From Marinactinospora thermotolerans DSM 45154 (GTDB taxonomy: Bacteria > Actinomycetota > Actinomycetes > Streptosporangiales > Streptosporangiaceae), in NCBI RefSeq assembly GCF_900167435.1, contig NZ_FUWS01000003.1, positions 434,001 through 498,000 on the forward strand: a DNA stretch of 64,000 nucleotides. Direction: 5' to 3'. Below, piece by piece: positions 31,520 to 40,999 of this stretch; the first letter of the stretch is position 1; every line of letters starts with the position of its first letter. The notes under the pieces were generated by a model. That model did no database searches. It worked only from the letters and a program-made list of their open reading frames with translations, and was not told the DNA's origin. Made by a program: the position numbers and the translations under genes.

Positions 31520-32164
31520 TCAAGGAGCGGGCGCGGGCCCCCGTTCGTCGGGTTCGCGATACACCAGGAGGTAGCGCCACAACAGGAGGCGCCGCAGGGT
31601 GCTGCCCGGCAGCAGGACGCGGGCCGCCTCCGCGACCTGATCCAGCGTCATGGCCGGCCGGGCGGTGACGGAGGGCGGGCTGACCTGCCCGCCGCGGCCG
31701 GCGGCCTCGCGCAGGGCCGTCCCCAGCCGGTACAGCGCGTTCACCGGGACCGCGGCGAGGCTGACCAGCCGGTCGGCCAGGGTGTGCTCCCGGTAGCAGC
31801 CCAGGATCACCAGGACCCCGCCGGGGCGCAGCGCGCGCCGTAGGTCCGCGACGGTGGCGAAGGGCACGTGGTGGATGCTGGCCAGGCACGAGATGTAGTC
31901 GTAGGTGCCGGCCGGCAGGGGGGTCTGGGTGATGTCGGCCCGCCGGAAGCGGACGCGACCGCCGCCGGCCGTGGCGGGGGTCAGCGAGCGTGCCGTGGCG
32001 ATCGCCTGTTCCGCGGGGTCGACGGCGTCCACGTCGACCCCCAGCCGGGCCAGCCGGCGCGCGAAGCCTCCCGTGCCGCACCCCACGTCCAGGGCCCTTC
32101 GGCAGGGGTCGGGAAGGTGGCGGAGCAGGAGGCCGTGGTAGTGAGCGTTGTGGTCGAAGGGCAC
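31520..32164 (-). CDS. Class I SAM-dependent methyltransferase
   Basis: A 214-residue methyltransferase. ALDVGCGTGGFARRLARLG is motif I for S-adenosylmethionine binding. VDVDAVDPAEQAIATAR holds the acidic residue for the ribose, and RRADITQTPLPAGTYDYISC and LRPGGVLVILG are motifs II-III. HNAHYHGLLLRHLPDPCRRA at the start is typical of small-molecule methyltransferases of the ubiE/type 11 group. GTG 32164 was chosen as the only start near the homology; the ribosome-binding site is weak. The substrate is unknown, and its location next to the purine permease is probably incidental. Confidence 0.82.
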   Translation of the reverse strand: MPFDHNAHYHGLLLRHLPDPCRRALDVGCGTGGFARRLARLGVDVDAVDPAEQAIATARSLTPATAGGGRVRFRRADITQTPLPAGTYDYISCLASIHHVPFATVADLRRALRPGGVLVILGCYREHTLADRLVSLAAVPVNALYRLGTALREAAGRGGQVSPPSVTARPAMTLDQVAEAARVLLPGSTLRRLLLWRYLLVYREPDERGPAPAP

Positions 32165-32232
32165 GGCGCCATTATGGCAGGCGCGGTCGGCCCCGTGGGG
32201 GCCGCGCCGGGTCGGGCGAGGGCCGCGCGGCC

Positions 32233-33672
32233 CTACCCCAGCAGCGGCCCCGCGGCGCCGATGGCGAAGTGGAAGACGAACACGGCGCTGAGCACCCACA
32301 TCAGCCAGTGCACCTCGCGGTGCCTGCCGGTGAGCGACGTCAGCAGCGTGTAGGTGATGATGCCGGCGCCGATGCCGTTGGCGATGTTGTAGGTGAAGGG
32401 CATCAACACGATCGTCAGGAAGGCCGGGATGGCGACGGTCACGTCGTTCCAGGCGATCTTGCCGATCTGCATCATCATCATGGCGCCGACGAGGACCAGC
32501 GCGCACGCCGCGGCCTGCTGCGGCACGATCCCGGTCAGGGGGGTGAGGAAGAGGGCGAGCAGGAACAGCCCGCCGGTGACCAGGCTGGCGATGCCGGTAC
32601 GGGCGCCCTCGGTGACGCCCGCGGTGGACTCGACGAAGATGAGCGTGGCGGAGGAGCTGGTGGCCCCGCCCGCGATGGCGCCGACCCCGTCGATCGCGAG
32701 GATCTTGTTGATGTGCGGCATCCGGCCGCGCTCGTCGGTGAGCCCGGCCTTCTCGCCGATGGCCAGGCAGGTGCCCAGGGCGTCGAAGAAGCCCGCGAGC
32801 ACGAGGGTGAACAGGATGATCCCGGCGCTGACCGCGCCCGCCGAGGTCCAGGCGCCGAACAGGTCGACCTGGAAGAGCAGCCCGAAGTCGGGGGCGCCGA
32901 CGACGGATTCGGGGATCTGCGGTACCTGGAGCCCCCACGCGGCCGGATCGATGTCGAAGACGTGGTGCACGGTGACGGCCATGACGGTGCCGGTGAGGAT
33001 GCCGATGAGGATCGCCCCGGGCACCTCGCGGCTGACGAGGACGGCGGCGACGAGGAAGGAGACGATGAAGACGGCCACCGGCCAGCCCACCAGGTGGCCC
33101 ACCGTGCCCAGCTGGAGCAGGGTGCCGCCCTCGGCGCCGGCGCTGAGGAATCCGGCGTCCTTGAGGGCGATCAGCGTCACGAACAGGCCGATGCCCACGC
33201 CGATGGCGAGGTTGAGGTTGCGCGGGATGGCGTCCATGATCATCGACCGCAGGCCGGTGACCACGAGCAGGATCACCACCACGCCCTGCCAGACGACCAG
33301 CCCCATCGCCTCGGGCCAGGTCATGAGGGGGGCCGCCTGGTAGGCGACGACGGGTGTGGTCCCCAGCGCCGCGGCCAGGGCGATGGGGGCACGGCCCACC
33401 AGGCCCATGACCACGGTGACCACGCCCGCCGACAGGCAGGTCATCGTGGTCAGCTGGGCGGGCGACAGCACGTCGCCGTTCACGTCCTGGGCGCCGCCCA
33501 GGATGATCGGGTTCAAGACGATGATGTAGGCCATCGCCATGAAGGTGGTGAGCCCACCACGGAGTTCGCGCGGGAGGGTGGAACCGCGTCCGCTGATGGA
33601 GAAGTACCGGTCGAGCCAGGATCGATCGGAATGGGCCGGGCTCGCCGGACCCGCCGTGTCGGGTGTCTTCAC
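32233..33672 (-). CDS. NCS2-family purine permease (AzgA/PbuG-like)
   Basis: A 479-residue membrane protein of about 13-14 helices. It starts DRYFSISGRGSTLPRELRGGLTTFMAMAYIIVLNP, the hallmark of AzgA-type adenine/guanine/hypoxanthine permeases. GFFDALGTCLAIGEKAGL and SSSATLIFVESTAGVTEGARTGIAS are the transport-site motifs. It brings purine bases into the cell by proton symport. GTG 33672 has AGGAGG just upstream. It is separated by about 280 bp from the xanthine dehydrogenase operon on the same strand, so it probably feeds that pathway. Confidence 0.9.
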   Translation of the reverse strand: MKTPDTAGPASPAHSDRSWLDRYFSISGRGSTLPRELRGGLTTFMAMAYIIVLNPIILGGAQDVNGDVLSPAQLTTMTCLSAGVVTVVMGLVGRAPIALAAALGTTPVVAYQAAPLMTWPEAMGLVVWQGVVVILLVVTGLRSMIMDAIPRNLNLAIGVGIGLFVTLIALKDAGFLSAGAEGGTLLQLGTVGHLVGWPVAVFIVSFLVAAVLVSREVPGAILIGILTGTVMAVTVHHVFDIDPAAWGLQVPQIPESVVGAPDFGLLFQVDLFGAWTSAGAVSAGIILFTLVLAGFFDALGTCLAIGEKAGLTDERGRMPHINKILAIDGVGAIAGGATSSSATLIFVESTAGVTEGARTGIASLVTGGLFLLALFLTPLTGIVPQQAAACALVLVGAMMMMQIGKIAWNDVTVAIPAFLTIVLMPFTYNIANGIGAGIITYTLLTSLTGRHREVHWLMWVLSAVFVFHFAIGAAGPLLG

Positions 33673-33953
33673 ATTCCCCTCCTGGAGGGAGATGAGGGGC
33701 GGACGAGGAGCGTTCGCCACCCTGGGTTGTCGTGTCGTAACGTTCTGTAGTTAATGTCGTGCGTTTCGTGCCCTCGGCCGTGGACGGTGACGGGAGACCC
33801 GGCGCCGAGAAATGCCGTTCAGGGGATGAAAACGACATTACCTACCTGGGTGGAGTGCGCTGAACAGGGGAGACCACCCGCCCCGACACCGAGGGCGCCG
33901 GCGGTGGGGACGGGCGGCCTCCTCCCGGGCCGCGCGTGGGCGGCCCGAGTCCG
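33673..33953. other. Gap between xanthine dehydrogenase operon and permease, with a hairpin
   Basis: It contains a possible weak terminator, GGGCCGC paired with GCGGCCC (33927-33946), just after the dehydrogenase stop. An A/T-richer stretch (33730-33845) probably holds the permease promoter. ATGAAAACGACATTA occurs at 33827-33841, but it lacks the symmetry of the Zur-like boxes. Confidence 0.4.
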
Positions 33954-36359
33954 TCACCCCTGCGGCGGGTCGATCCCCACGATGTCCTCCGGACGCACCG
34001 GCGCGTGGGTGAGCGGACGCCCGGTGGCGTTGCGGACCGCCGCGACGATCGCCGGCGTCGACGACAGCGTGGGCGGCTCCCCGGCGCCGCGCAGACCATA
34101 GGGGGCGTGCGGGTCGGGGTGCTCCAGCACGTCGATGCGCATCGGCGGGGTGTCCAAGATGGTGGGGATCAGGTAGTCGGTGAACGACGGGTTGCGGATC
34201 ACGCCGTCGTGCACCTGGATCTCCTCCATCAACGCCAGCCCCAGCCCCTGCGCCGAGGCGCCCTGGATCTGTCCGGCCAGCTGCTGGGGGTGCATGACCT
34301 TGCCGACGTCTTGGACCGCGTCCAGCGCGACGACCTTGACCAGGCCCAGTTCGACGTCGACGTCGACCACCGCGCGGTGCACGCACATGCCGAACTGCGT
34401 GTGGGAGGACCCCTGGCCGCGGGAGGGGTCGAGCATCTGGGTGGGCCGGTGGTGGTACTCGCGGGTCTCCTCGATCGCCTCGCCGCCCAGCAGGTCGGCC
34501 AGGGAGATCAGCACCCCCTCGGCCGCCGAGACCACCTTGCCCCCGCTCAGCGACAGCAGCGCATCGGGGTGGCCGTCCTCGACCAGGCCCCGTTCGCGCA
34601 CCAGCGCGAAGACCCGCTCCCGCACCGCCTCGCACGCCGTCTTGACCGCGCCCCCGGTCATGTAGGACTGACGGGAGGCCGAGGACGAGCCGGCCGACCC
34701 CACCCGGGTGTCGGAGGGCAGGATCGTCACCCGCTCCACACCCAGCTCGGTCCGCGCGATCTGCCCCTTGACCGTGACCAGCCCCTGGCCCACCTCCGCG
34801 GCGGCGGTGTGCACCGTCACCGCGGGTTCCCCGCCGACCACCTCCAGGCGCACCCGCGCCGTGGAGTAGTCGTCGAACCCCTCGGAGAAGCAGAGGTTCT
34901 TCAGGCCCACGCCGTAGCCGATGCCGCGCACGATCCCCTCGCCGTGGCTGGTGTTGGCCACGCCGCCGGGCAGGGTGCGCGGGTCCGAGGGGGCGGGCAG
35001 CGACGAGCGGTCGGGGGGCAGCGGCATCTCCCTGGCCCGCCGCAGCATCTCGGCCATGGGCATCGGCATGTCGATCTCCTGGCCGGTGATGATGCGCGAG
35101 CCCTGCGACACCGCGTTTTTGATCCGCAGGTCCACCGGGTCCATCCCCAGTTCCGCGGCCAGCCGGTCCATCTGCGACTCATAGCCGAAGCACGCCTGGA
35201 CCGCCCCGAAGCCGCGCATCGCGCCGCACGGCGGGTTGGTGGTGTAGACGCCGTAGGCGTCCACCGACACGTGGGGGACCTCGTAGGGGCCGATCCCCAG
35301 CGAGGAGGCCACGCCCACCACCGCCGGCGTCGCCGAGGCGTAGGCGCCGCCGTCCAGGACGATCTCCATCGTCGCGTAGACGAGCGTGCCGTCCCGCTTG
35401 GCGCCGTGCTCGTAGCGCATCGTCGCCGGGTGGCGGTGCACGTGGCCGAAGAACGACTCCTCGCGGTTGTAGACGAACTTGACCGGCTTGCCGGTGTGCA
35501 GGGCCAGCATGCAGGCGTGGATCTGCATGGACAGGTCCTCGCGGGCGCCGAACGCCCCGCCGACGCCCGCCAGCGTCAGGCGGACCTTGTCGGCCGGCAG
35601 CCCCAGGCACGGCGCGATCTGGCGCTGGTCCACGTGCAGCCACTGGGTGGCGATGTAGAGGTCGACGCCGCCGTCCTCGGCCGGCACGGCCAGGCCCGAC
35701 TCGGGGCCGAGGAACGCCTGATCCTGCATGCCGACCTCGTACTCGCCGGTGACGACGACGTCGGCGAGGGCGCGCACCTCCTCCACCGACGCCCCGTCCG
35801 CGAACGCCCCGGTGCGGATCGGCTGGTAGCGCACCCGGTTGCCCCGCTGGTTGTGCTCCTCGTGCAGGGGCAGCGACCCCTCTTCGTGCACCAGGGGACA
35901 GTCGGGGTCCAACGCGGCGCGGCGCGCGTCCGACACCGGCTCCAGCACCCGGTAGTCGACCTTGATGCGCTCCAGCGCGCGTCGGGCGGTCTCGGGGTGG
36001 TCGGCGGCCACGATCGCCACCGGCTCGCCCTTGTAGCGGACCTTGCCGAACGCCAGGACCGGCTGGTCCCGGTACTCCAGGCCGTAGCGCTTCTCCCCGG
36101 GGACGTCCTCGTGGGTGAGCACGGCGTACACGCCGGGCAGCCGCAGCGCCCCGGAGACGTCGATGCCGAGGATCTCGGCGTGCGGGTGGGGGCTGCGCAG
36201 CGTCGCCCCCCACAGCATGTCCTCCATCCACATGTCGGAGGAGTAGGCGAACTCGCCGGTGACCTTCAGGGTTCCGTCGGGGCGGCGCGGGCTGGCGCCG
36301 ATCCCGTCGCGGGTGACGCTGGACAGGCCGACGGGGGCGCGGGTGGACGTGCTGGCCAT
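33954..36359 (-). CDS. Xanthine dehydrogenase, molybdopterin-binding subunit
   Basis: An 801-residue molybdenum hydroxylase large subunit. The substrate-entry domain GEFAYSSDMWMEDMLWGATLRSPH is followed by VGGAFGAREDLSMQIHACMLAL and GAMRGFGAVQACFGYESQMDRLA. AAEVGQGLVT and RGAGEPPTLS follow; the last carries the essential Glu. With the FeS and FAD subunits it oxidises hypoxanthine/xanthine to urate. ATG 36359 shares one base with the upstream TGA. It is the last gene of a four-gene leftward operon. The Cys-rich maturation factor (XdhC-like) is not in the window. Other molybdenum hydroxylases share these motifs; the purine neighbours favour xanthine. Confidence 0.88.
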   Translation of the reverse strand: MASTSTRAPVGLSSVTRDGIGASPRRPDGTLKVTGEFAYSSDMWMEDMLWGATLRSPHPHAEILGIDVSGALRLPGVYAVLTHEDVPGEKRYGLEYRDQPVLAFGKVRYKGEPVAIVAADHPETARRALERIKVDYRVLEPVSDARRAALDPDCPLVHEEGSLPLHEEHNQRGNRVRYQPIRTGAFADGASVEEVRALADVVVTGEYEVGMQDQAFLGPESGLAVPAEDGGVDLYIATQWLHVDQRQIAPCLGLPADKVRLTLAGVGGAFGAREDLSMQIHACMLALHTGKPVKFVYNREESFFGHVHRHPATMRYEHGAKRDGTLVYATMEIVLDGGAYASATPAVVGVASSLGIGPYEVPHVSVDAYGVYTTNPPCGAMRGFGAVQACFGYESQMDRLAAELGMDPVDLRIKNAVSQGSRIITGQEIDMPMPMAEMLRRAREMPLPPDRSSLPAPSDPRTLPGGVANTSHGEGIVRGIGYGVGLKNLCFSEGFDDYSTARVRLEVVGGEPAVTVHTAAAEVGQGLVTVKGQIARTELGVERVTILPSDTRVGSAGSSSASRQSYMTGGAVKTACEAVRERVFALVRERGLVEDGHPDALLSLSGGKVVSAAEGVLISLADLLGGEAIEETREYHHRPTQMLDPSRGQGSSHTQFGMCVHRAVVDVDVELGLVKVVALDAVQDVGKVMHPQQLAGQIQGASAQGLGLALMEEIQVHDGVIRNPSFTDYLIPTILDTPPMRIDVLEHPDPHAPYGLRGAGEPPTLSSTPAIVAAVRNATGRPLTHAPVRPEDIVGIDPPQG

Positions 36360-37714
36360 CAGCGGGACACCTCCTGCAGCAGTTTGCGGTGGGCGGCGCG
36401 GCCGGAGGCCGCGGCCGAGTCGGCGGAGACGGTGCGCAGCTCGCCGCGTTCGACGAGCGGGCGCCCGCCGACGAGGAGGAGTTCCAGCGGCGGGGGCGGA
36501 CCGAACGTCAGGGCGACCACGGGATCGTCGATGACGTCGTAGCCGAAGCCGTCGATGCGCCACACCGCGATGTCGGCGAGCTTGCCGACCTCCAGCGAGC
36601 CCAGTTCCGCGTCGCGCCCCAGGAGGCGGGCGCCGCCCAGCGTCGCCATCTCCAGGGCCCGCCGGGCGTCGAGCGCCTGCGGTCCCTTGCGCGCGCGGGC
36701 CATGAGGATCGCCTGGTGCATCTCGCCCGACAGCGGGGTCAGCTCGCTGGAGGCCGGGCCGTCCACGCCCAGGCCGACGGCGGCCCCCGCCGCGAGCAGT
36801 TCGGTCACCCGGCAGATCCCCGCGCCCAGGCGGGCGTTGGAGGTGGGGCAGTGCGCCACGCCGGTCCCGGTCGCCGCGATCCGCGCGATGGCGGCGTCGG
36901 ACAGGTGCACGGCGTGGGCGAACCACACGTCGGGGCCCAGCCAGCCGAGCTTCTCGGCGTACTCCACCGGGGTGCACCCGAACTCCGCCAGGCACCGCTC
37001 CTCCTCGTCGAGCGTCTCGGCGAGGTGGGTGTGCAGTCGCACCCCCATGGCGCGGGCCAGTTGGGCCGCCTCGACCATGAGCTCCCGGCTCACCGAGAAC
37101 GGGGAGCAGGGGGCGACCGCGACCCGGGTCAGCGCGTCGGCGGCGGGGTCGTGGTGGGTCTCGATCGCGGCCTGGGTCGCCCGCAGGGCCTCCTCCAGGG
37201 TCTCCACGACGCTGTCGGGCGGCAGCCCGCCGCTGGATCGGCCCCGGTCCATGGAACCGCGGGCCAGGTCCAGGCGGACGCCGACCGCACGGGCCGCCTC
37301 CACCTCGGCCGCCACGATGTCCCCGCGTCCCCGCGGGAAGATGTAGTGGTGGTCGGAGACGGTGGTGCAGCCCGACAACGCCAGCCAGGCCGTGCCCGCG
37401 GTGGTGGTGCCCGCGACGACGTCGGCGTCCAGGCGGTGCCAGATCTCGTAGGAGCCGGTCAGCCACTCGAACAGGGTGCCCTCGGCGAACAGGCCCTGGG
37501 TCGCCCACTGGTAGAGGTGGTGGTGGGTGTTGATCAGGCCCGGCGTCACCACGCAGCCCGCGGCGTCGATCCGGCGGGCGCCGGGGGGCAGGGGGCCGGG
37601 CCCCGGCCCCACCGAGGTGATACGGCCGTCGCGGAGCGTGACGTGCCCGCCGGGGTACTCCTCGCCGCCGACCGTGACGACGTGCGCGCCGTCGATGACC
37701 AGGGTCTCGCTCAC
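36359..37714 (-). CDS. 8-oxoguanine/guanine deaminase-like amidohydrolase
   Basis: A 451-residue amidohydrolase. TPGLINTHHHLYQWATQGLF, RLHTHLAETLDEEE, AHAVHLSDA and LGVDGPASSE provide the zinc His ligands and the catalytic Asp. The combination fits the 8-oxoguanine deaminase group, often mis-annotated as hydroxydechloroatrazine ethylaminohydrolase. Its place between the xanthine dehydrogenase subunits supports a purine substrate. GTG 37714 overlaps the FeS subunit stop (GTGA). It is distinct from the guanine deaminase fusion at 2478, so the window has two purine-deaminase-type genes. Confidence 0.85.
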   Translation of the reverse strand: MSETLVIDGAHVVTVGGEEYPGGHVTLRDGRITSVGPGPGPLPPGARRIDAAGCVVTPGLINTHHHLYQWATQGLFAEGTLFEWLTGSYEIWHRLDADVVAGTTTAGTAWLALSGCTTVSDHHYIFPRGRGDIVAAEVEAARAVGVRLDLARGSMDRGRSSGGLPPDSVVETLEEALRATQAAIETHHDPAADALTRVAVAPCSPFSVSRELMVEAAQLARAMGVRLHTHLAETLDEEERCLAEFGCTPVEYAEKLGWLGPDVWFAHAVHLSDAAIARIAATGTGVAHCPTSNARLGAGICRVTELLAAGAAVGLGVDGPASSELTPLSGEMHQAILMARARKGPQALDARRALEMATLGGARLLGRDAELGSLEVGKLADIAVWRIDGFGYDVIDDPVVALTFGPPPPLELLLVGGRPLVERGELRTVSADSAAASGRAAHRKLLQEVSR

Positions 37715-38232
37715 GCCGGGCCACCCCCGTCGCGCTGGGCCGCGGTGCGCTCGGCCGCCAGGCGGACCGCGTCGATGATCTTCTCGTAGCCGGTGCACCG
37801 GCACAGGTTCCCGGCGAGGTGTTCGCGGATCTCCGCCTCGTCGGGGACGCCCCCGCCCTGGCCGACGGTGCGTTCGATCAGGTCGTCGGTCTGCACCAGC
37901 AGGCCGGGCGTGCAGAAGCCGCACTGCACCGCCCCGGCCTCGACGAAGGCCTCCTGGACCGGGCTGAGCCGCCGCTCGGCGAGGTCGCCGGACTCGGCCA
38001 GACCCTCGACGGTGCGCACCGCGCGCCCCTGGGCCTGTCCCGCGGCCACCAGGCACGAGCAGACCGTCACCCCGTCCAGGTAGACCGTGCAGGATCCGCA
38101 CTCGCCCTGCTCGCAGGCGTTCTTGCTGCCGGGAAGCCCCAGGCGCTCGCGCAGCACGTACAGCAGGCTCTCGCCCGGCCACACGTTGTCGGCCGTCACC
38201 TCGTGGCCGTTGACCTCGAAACTCACGCGCAT
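37711..38232 (-). CDS. Xanthine dehydrogenase, [2Fe-2S] subunit
   Basis: A 173-residue ferredoxin-type subunit. The plant-type cluster is NACEQGECGSCTVYLDGVTVCSC; the second cluster uses QCGFCTPG and LAGNLCRCTGYEKI. Both clusters are complete, so it should pass electrons from the molybdenum centre to FAD. ATG 38232 lies 10 bases inside the end of the FAD-subunit gene, giving tight coupling. A short Arg/Gly tail follows the last motif. Confidence 0.93.
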   Translation of the reverse strand: MRVSFEVNGHEVTADNVWPGESLLYVLRERLGLPGSKNACEQGECGSCTVYLDGVTVCSCLVAAGQAQGRAVRTVEGLAESGDLAERRLSPVQEAFVEAGAVQCGFCTPGLLVQTDDLIERTVGQGGGVPDEAEIREHLAGNLCRCTGYEKIIDAVRLAAERTAAQRDGGGPA

Positions 38233-39092
38233 CGCGCGATCTCCTTCCGGTAGTCGGTCACGGCCCAGCTCACGGCGCGGCGGGCCATCACCGACAGGGC
38301 GTGTCTGCGGTAGTGGGCGCTTCCCCGCACGTCGTCGATGGGGCGGGCGGCGGAGGCGACCAGTTCGCCGAAGCGCGTGACGGTCGCGGGGGAGGGAGAG
38401 GCGGCGCCGTCCCAGTCGAACTCCGAGGCGAGAAACTTCTCGGCCTCGATCGCGCGCAACGGCGTGGGCCCGGCCGATCCGATGCCGGTGCCGACCGTGC
38501 GGGCCTGGGCGTCGAGCGCCAGTGAGAAGGAGGCGACCGCGATGACCATCGCGTTGCGGGTGCCGATCTTGGAGAAGGACTGCGGGCCGGCGGGCTCGGG
38601 CAGCAGGACCGCCGAGATCAGCTCGTCGTCGCGGCGGGCGGTACGCCGTGGGCCGTGGTAGAACTCGCGCGCGGCGACCCGGCGCACGCCGCGCACCGAC
38701 GCCAGTTCGACGAGCGCGTCGACGGCCAGCAGGGGCGGATGGGCGTCGCCCGCGGGCGAGGCGCCGCCGAGGTTGCCGCCGACCGAGCCGCGGTTGCGGA
38801 TCTGGGGGGAGGCGACCGCCCGCGCCGCCTGGGCCAGGGCCGGGGAGCGATCGCGCAGCCGTTCGATGATCGTGGTGTAGGGGACCCCGGCGCCCAGGCG
38901 GAGGTATCCGTCGTCGGGACCGTGGTCGCGCAGCTGCGGGATGCGGGTCAGGTCCAGCAGGGCGGGCGGGCGGCGCCTGCCGAAGTTGAGCTCGACCATG
39001 ACGTCGGTCCCGCCCATGATCGGCACCGCGTCGGGATGCGCGCTCTTGGCGGCAAGCGCTTCCTCCCAGGTGGAGGGGCTGAGAAAATCCAT
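38223..39092 (-). CDS. Xanthine dehydrogenase, FAD-binding subunit
   Basis: A 289-residue FAD subunit. PIMGGTDVMVELNFGRR and ASPQIRNRGSVGGNLGGASPAGDAHPPLLA are the two FAD-binding signatures of the molybdenum-hydroxylase medium subunit. The C-terminal CO-dehydrogenase-flavoprotein domain follows. ATG 39092 has GAGGACG upstream and opens the leftward operon. It is divergent from the PucR-type regulator, which very likely controls it. Confidence 0.9.
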   Translation of the reverse strand: MDFLSPSTWEEALAAKSAHPDAVPIMGGTDVMVELNFGRRRPPALLDLTRIPQLRDHGPDDGYLRLGAGVPYTTIIERLRDRSPALAQAARAVASPQIRNRGSVGGNLGGASPAGDAHPPLLAVDALVELASVRGVRRVAAREFYHGPRRTARRDDELISAVLLPEPAGPQSFSKIGTRNAMVIAVASFSLALDAQARTVGTGIGSAGPTPLRAIEAEKFLASEFDWDGAASPSPATVTRFGELVASAARPIDDVRGSAHYRRHALSVMARRAVSWAVTDYRKEIARCA

Positions 39093-39339
39093 AGTCGTCC
39101 TCGTCGTCGCCGGTCATGGGAATCCGCCGGGGCGCCTCACCGCGGCGGTGGCCTCCATGTGAAGTAGAACACTCTGCCGGGGACGCTCACCAGGACGCGA
39201 TGCCATGAAGTGCGCTGCGGGGGCGCCTCCTCCTTTCGTGCTTTTCTACAACTGAGGTTTCGGCTAACGTTTCCGCCACACCGAAGACGGCGGGATTTCT
39301 GCCGGTATGTGTGTTTTGACGGAGACGTGAGGGTCGACC
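39093..39339. promoter_or_regulatory. Divergent control region of xanthine dehydrogenase operon and pucR
   Basis: A 247-bp region with an A/T-richer core (39236-39300). TTCTAC (39244-39249) and TAACGT (39265-39270) could be a rightward promoter with a short 15-bp spacer. The PucR-type protein probably binds here; I see no convincing palindrome. Confidence 0.4.
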
Positions 39340-40911
39340 ATGCAGATCAGCGAGCTCGTTGCGATCCCCCGCCTGCGCCTGCGCTTCCTGAGCGGCGCCG
39401 AGCAGGCGCGGCGCGACGTCCGCTGGGTCTACACCACCGACCTGCTGGAGCCCGCCCGCTACCTCAGCGGCGGCGAGCTCGTCCTCACCGGCATGATGTG
39501 GCACAACCGGCCCGAGGACTCCGAGACGTTCGTGCGTTCGCTGGTCCGGGCCGACGTCGCCTGCCTGGCGGCCGGGACCGCGCTGGGGGAGGTCCCCGAC
39601 GACCTCGTCCGCGCCTGCGAGCGCCACGGCATGCCGCTGCTGGAGGTGCCGCCCGAAACCGGTTTCGGCGCGGTGACCGAGGAGGCGATACGGCTGCTGG
39701 AACGCCGCCGCTTCGTCACCATCGCCGAGCGCCGCGACCGCCACCGCCGCCTGATGACCGAGGTCGCCACCGGCGGCGGGCTGTCCGAGGCCCTGACCGA
39801 GGCCGCGTGGGAGGCCGACGTCACCGCGTGGGTCCTCTCCGCCACCGGCCGCACCGTCGTGCAGACCGGCCCCACCCTGACGGCGGCCGAACGTACGGCG
39901 CTGGCCGGACGCTTCCTGACCGCGACGACCTTCCCGCTGCGGGTCGACCTGCCGCCCCGGGGCGAGGGCGCTCCCCGCGTCCTCACCCTCATGGCGGTGC
40001 GAGGCCGCGACCCCCACCCGCTCGCCGGCTGGTTCCTGGCCGTCACCGGCGACCACAACCGATGGCCGGAGGAGCGGCAGGAGGCCGTGGCCGAGCTGCT
40101 GTCCATCGTGGTCCTCGCCCGCAGCCGCGACGAGGAGAGGGCGGCCGACGACGCCCGGCGCGCGGAGGGGATCGCGGGACTGCTCACCGAGCAGCGCTTC
40201 GACGAGGTGGCCGCGCTGCTGAGAACCGCCGACCGCGACGGCGCCGGACCGACCGCGGGGCACGTCGTGCTCAGCGCGATGCTGCTGCCCCGGCCCCGCG
40301 TCCCCGACCTGGCCCGCCGGGTCGTCACCGAGCTCGTCGCGGCCCACCCCGGCGCGATCGTCACCGGCGAGGACGACGTGCTCGCGATCGTCCCGGTCGC
40401 CGAGGCGGAGGGCGCCGCGGAACTGCTGCGCGAGGAGATCGCCCACGGTGCCCGGGTCCTGGAACGCGGCCTGGGCGAGCACCGGCTGGTCGTGGGGGTC
40501 GCCTCGATGGCGCGCGACGTCGCGGGGTTGCGCGGCGCGGCCGTGGAGGCCCGCCACGCCCGCCGCCTGGCCGAGCTCCGGGGCGGTCCCTCGCGGGTGA
40601 TCGCCGGCGCCGAGATCGACTCCCACGAACTGCTGCTGGCCTCGGTTCCCCAGGAGGTCCAGTCCTCTTACCGCGACCGGCTGCTGGGACCGCTGCTCGA
40701 CTACGACCGCGACCACCGCTCCGACCTGGTCGAGACGCTGGAGACGTTCCTGCGCCACTCCGGGTCCTGGCAGCGCTGCGCCGCGGCGATGCACGTCCAC
40801 GTCAACACGCTGCGCTACCGCATCGGCCGGATCGAGGAGCTGACCGGCCGCGACCTGAGCAGCCTGGAGCACCGCGTCGACCTGTTCCTCGCCCTGAAGC
40901 TGCGCGGCTGA
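39340..40911 (+). CDS. pucR: PucR-family transcriptional regulator
   Basis: A 523-residue regulator. Residues 1-125 are the PucR sensory domain (GAEQARRDVRWVYTTDLLEPARYLSGGELVLTGM). The middle has a GGDEF-like fold region common to the CdaR/PucR group. The C-terminus LVETLETFLRHSGSWQRCAAAMHVHVNTLRYRIGRIEELTGRDL is the PucR helix-turn-helix. In Bacillus and Streptomyces such proteins switch on purine-degradation genes when purines are available. It is divergent from the xanthine dehydrogenase operon. ATG 39340 has GAGG eight bases upstream. Confidence 0.9.
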   Translation: MQISELVAIPRLRLRFLSGAEQARRDVRWVYTTDLLEPARYLSGGELVLTGMMWHNRPEDSETFVRSLVRADVACLAAGTALGEVPDDLVRACERHGMPLLEVPPETGFGAVTEEAIRLLERRRFVTIAERRDRHRRLMTEVATGGGLSEALTEAAWEADVTAWVLSATGRTVVQTGPTLTAAERTALAGRFLTATTFPLRVDLPPRGEGAPRVLTLMAVRGRDPHPLAGWFLAVTGDHNRWPEERQEAVAELLSIVVLARSRDEERAADDARRAEGIAGLLTEQRFDEVAALLRTADRDGAGPTAGHVVLSAMLLPRPRVPDLARRVVTELVAAHPGAIVTGEDDVLAIVPVAEAEGAAELLREEIAHGARVLERGLGEHRLVVGVASMARDVAGLRGAAVEARHARRLAELRGGPSRVIAGAEIDSHELLLASVPQEVQSSYRDRLLGPLLDYDRDHRSDLVETLETFLRHSGSWQRCAAAMHVHVNTLRYRIGRIEELTGRDLSSLEHRVDLFLALKLRG

Positions 40912-40957
40912 GCCGCGGGGTGACGGCCCCAGGGCGGGCGGCGGGCTCCCGACGCCA

Positions 40958-40981
40958 CCCGGCACGGCCGGCCGCGCCGGG
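40958..40981. terminator. Hairpin between convergent pucR and aldo/keto reductase
   Basis: CCCGGC and GCCGGG arms with an inner CGGCCGGCCG palindrome, 47 bp after the pucR stop and 19 bp from the reductase stop. Moderate strength. Confidence 0.5.
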
Positions 40982-40999
40982 TCGGTGCGCGGACCCCGG

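Noticed and set aside
33827..33841. ATGAAAACGACATTA upstream of the purine permease as a third Zur-like box
   Set aside because: The right half lacks symmetry to the left (ACATTA is not a partner of TGAAAAC) and the gene is a purine permease, so this looks like chance similarity.
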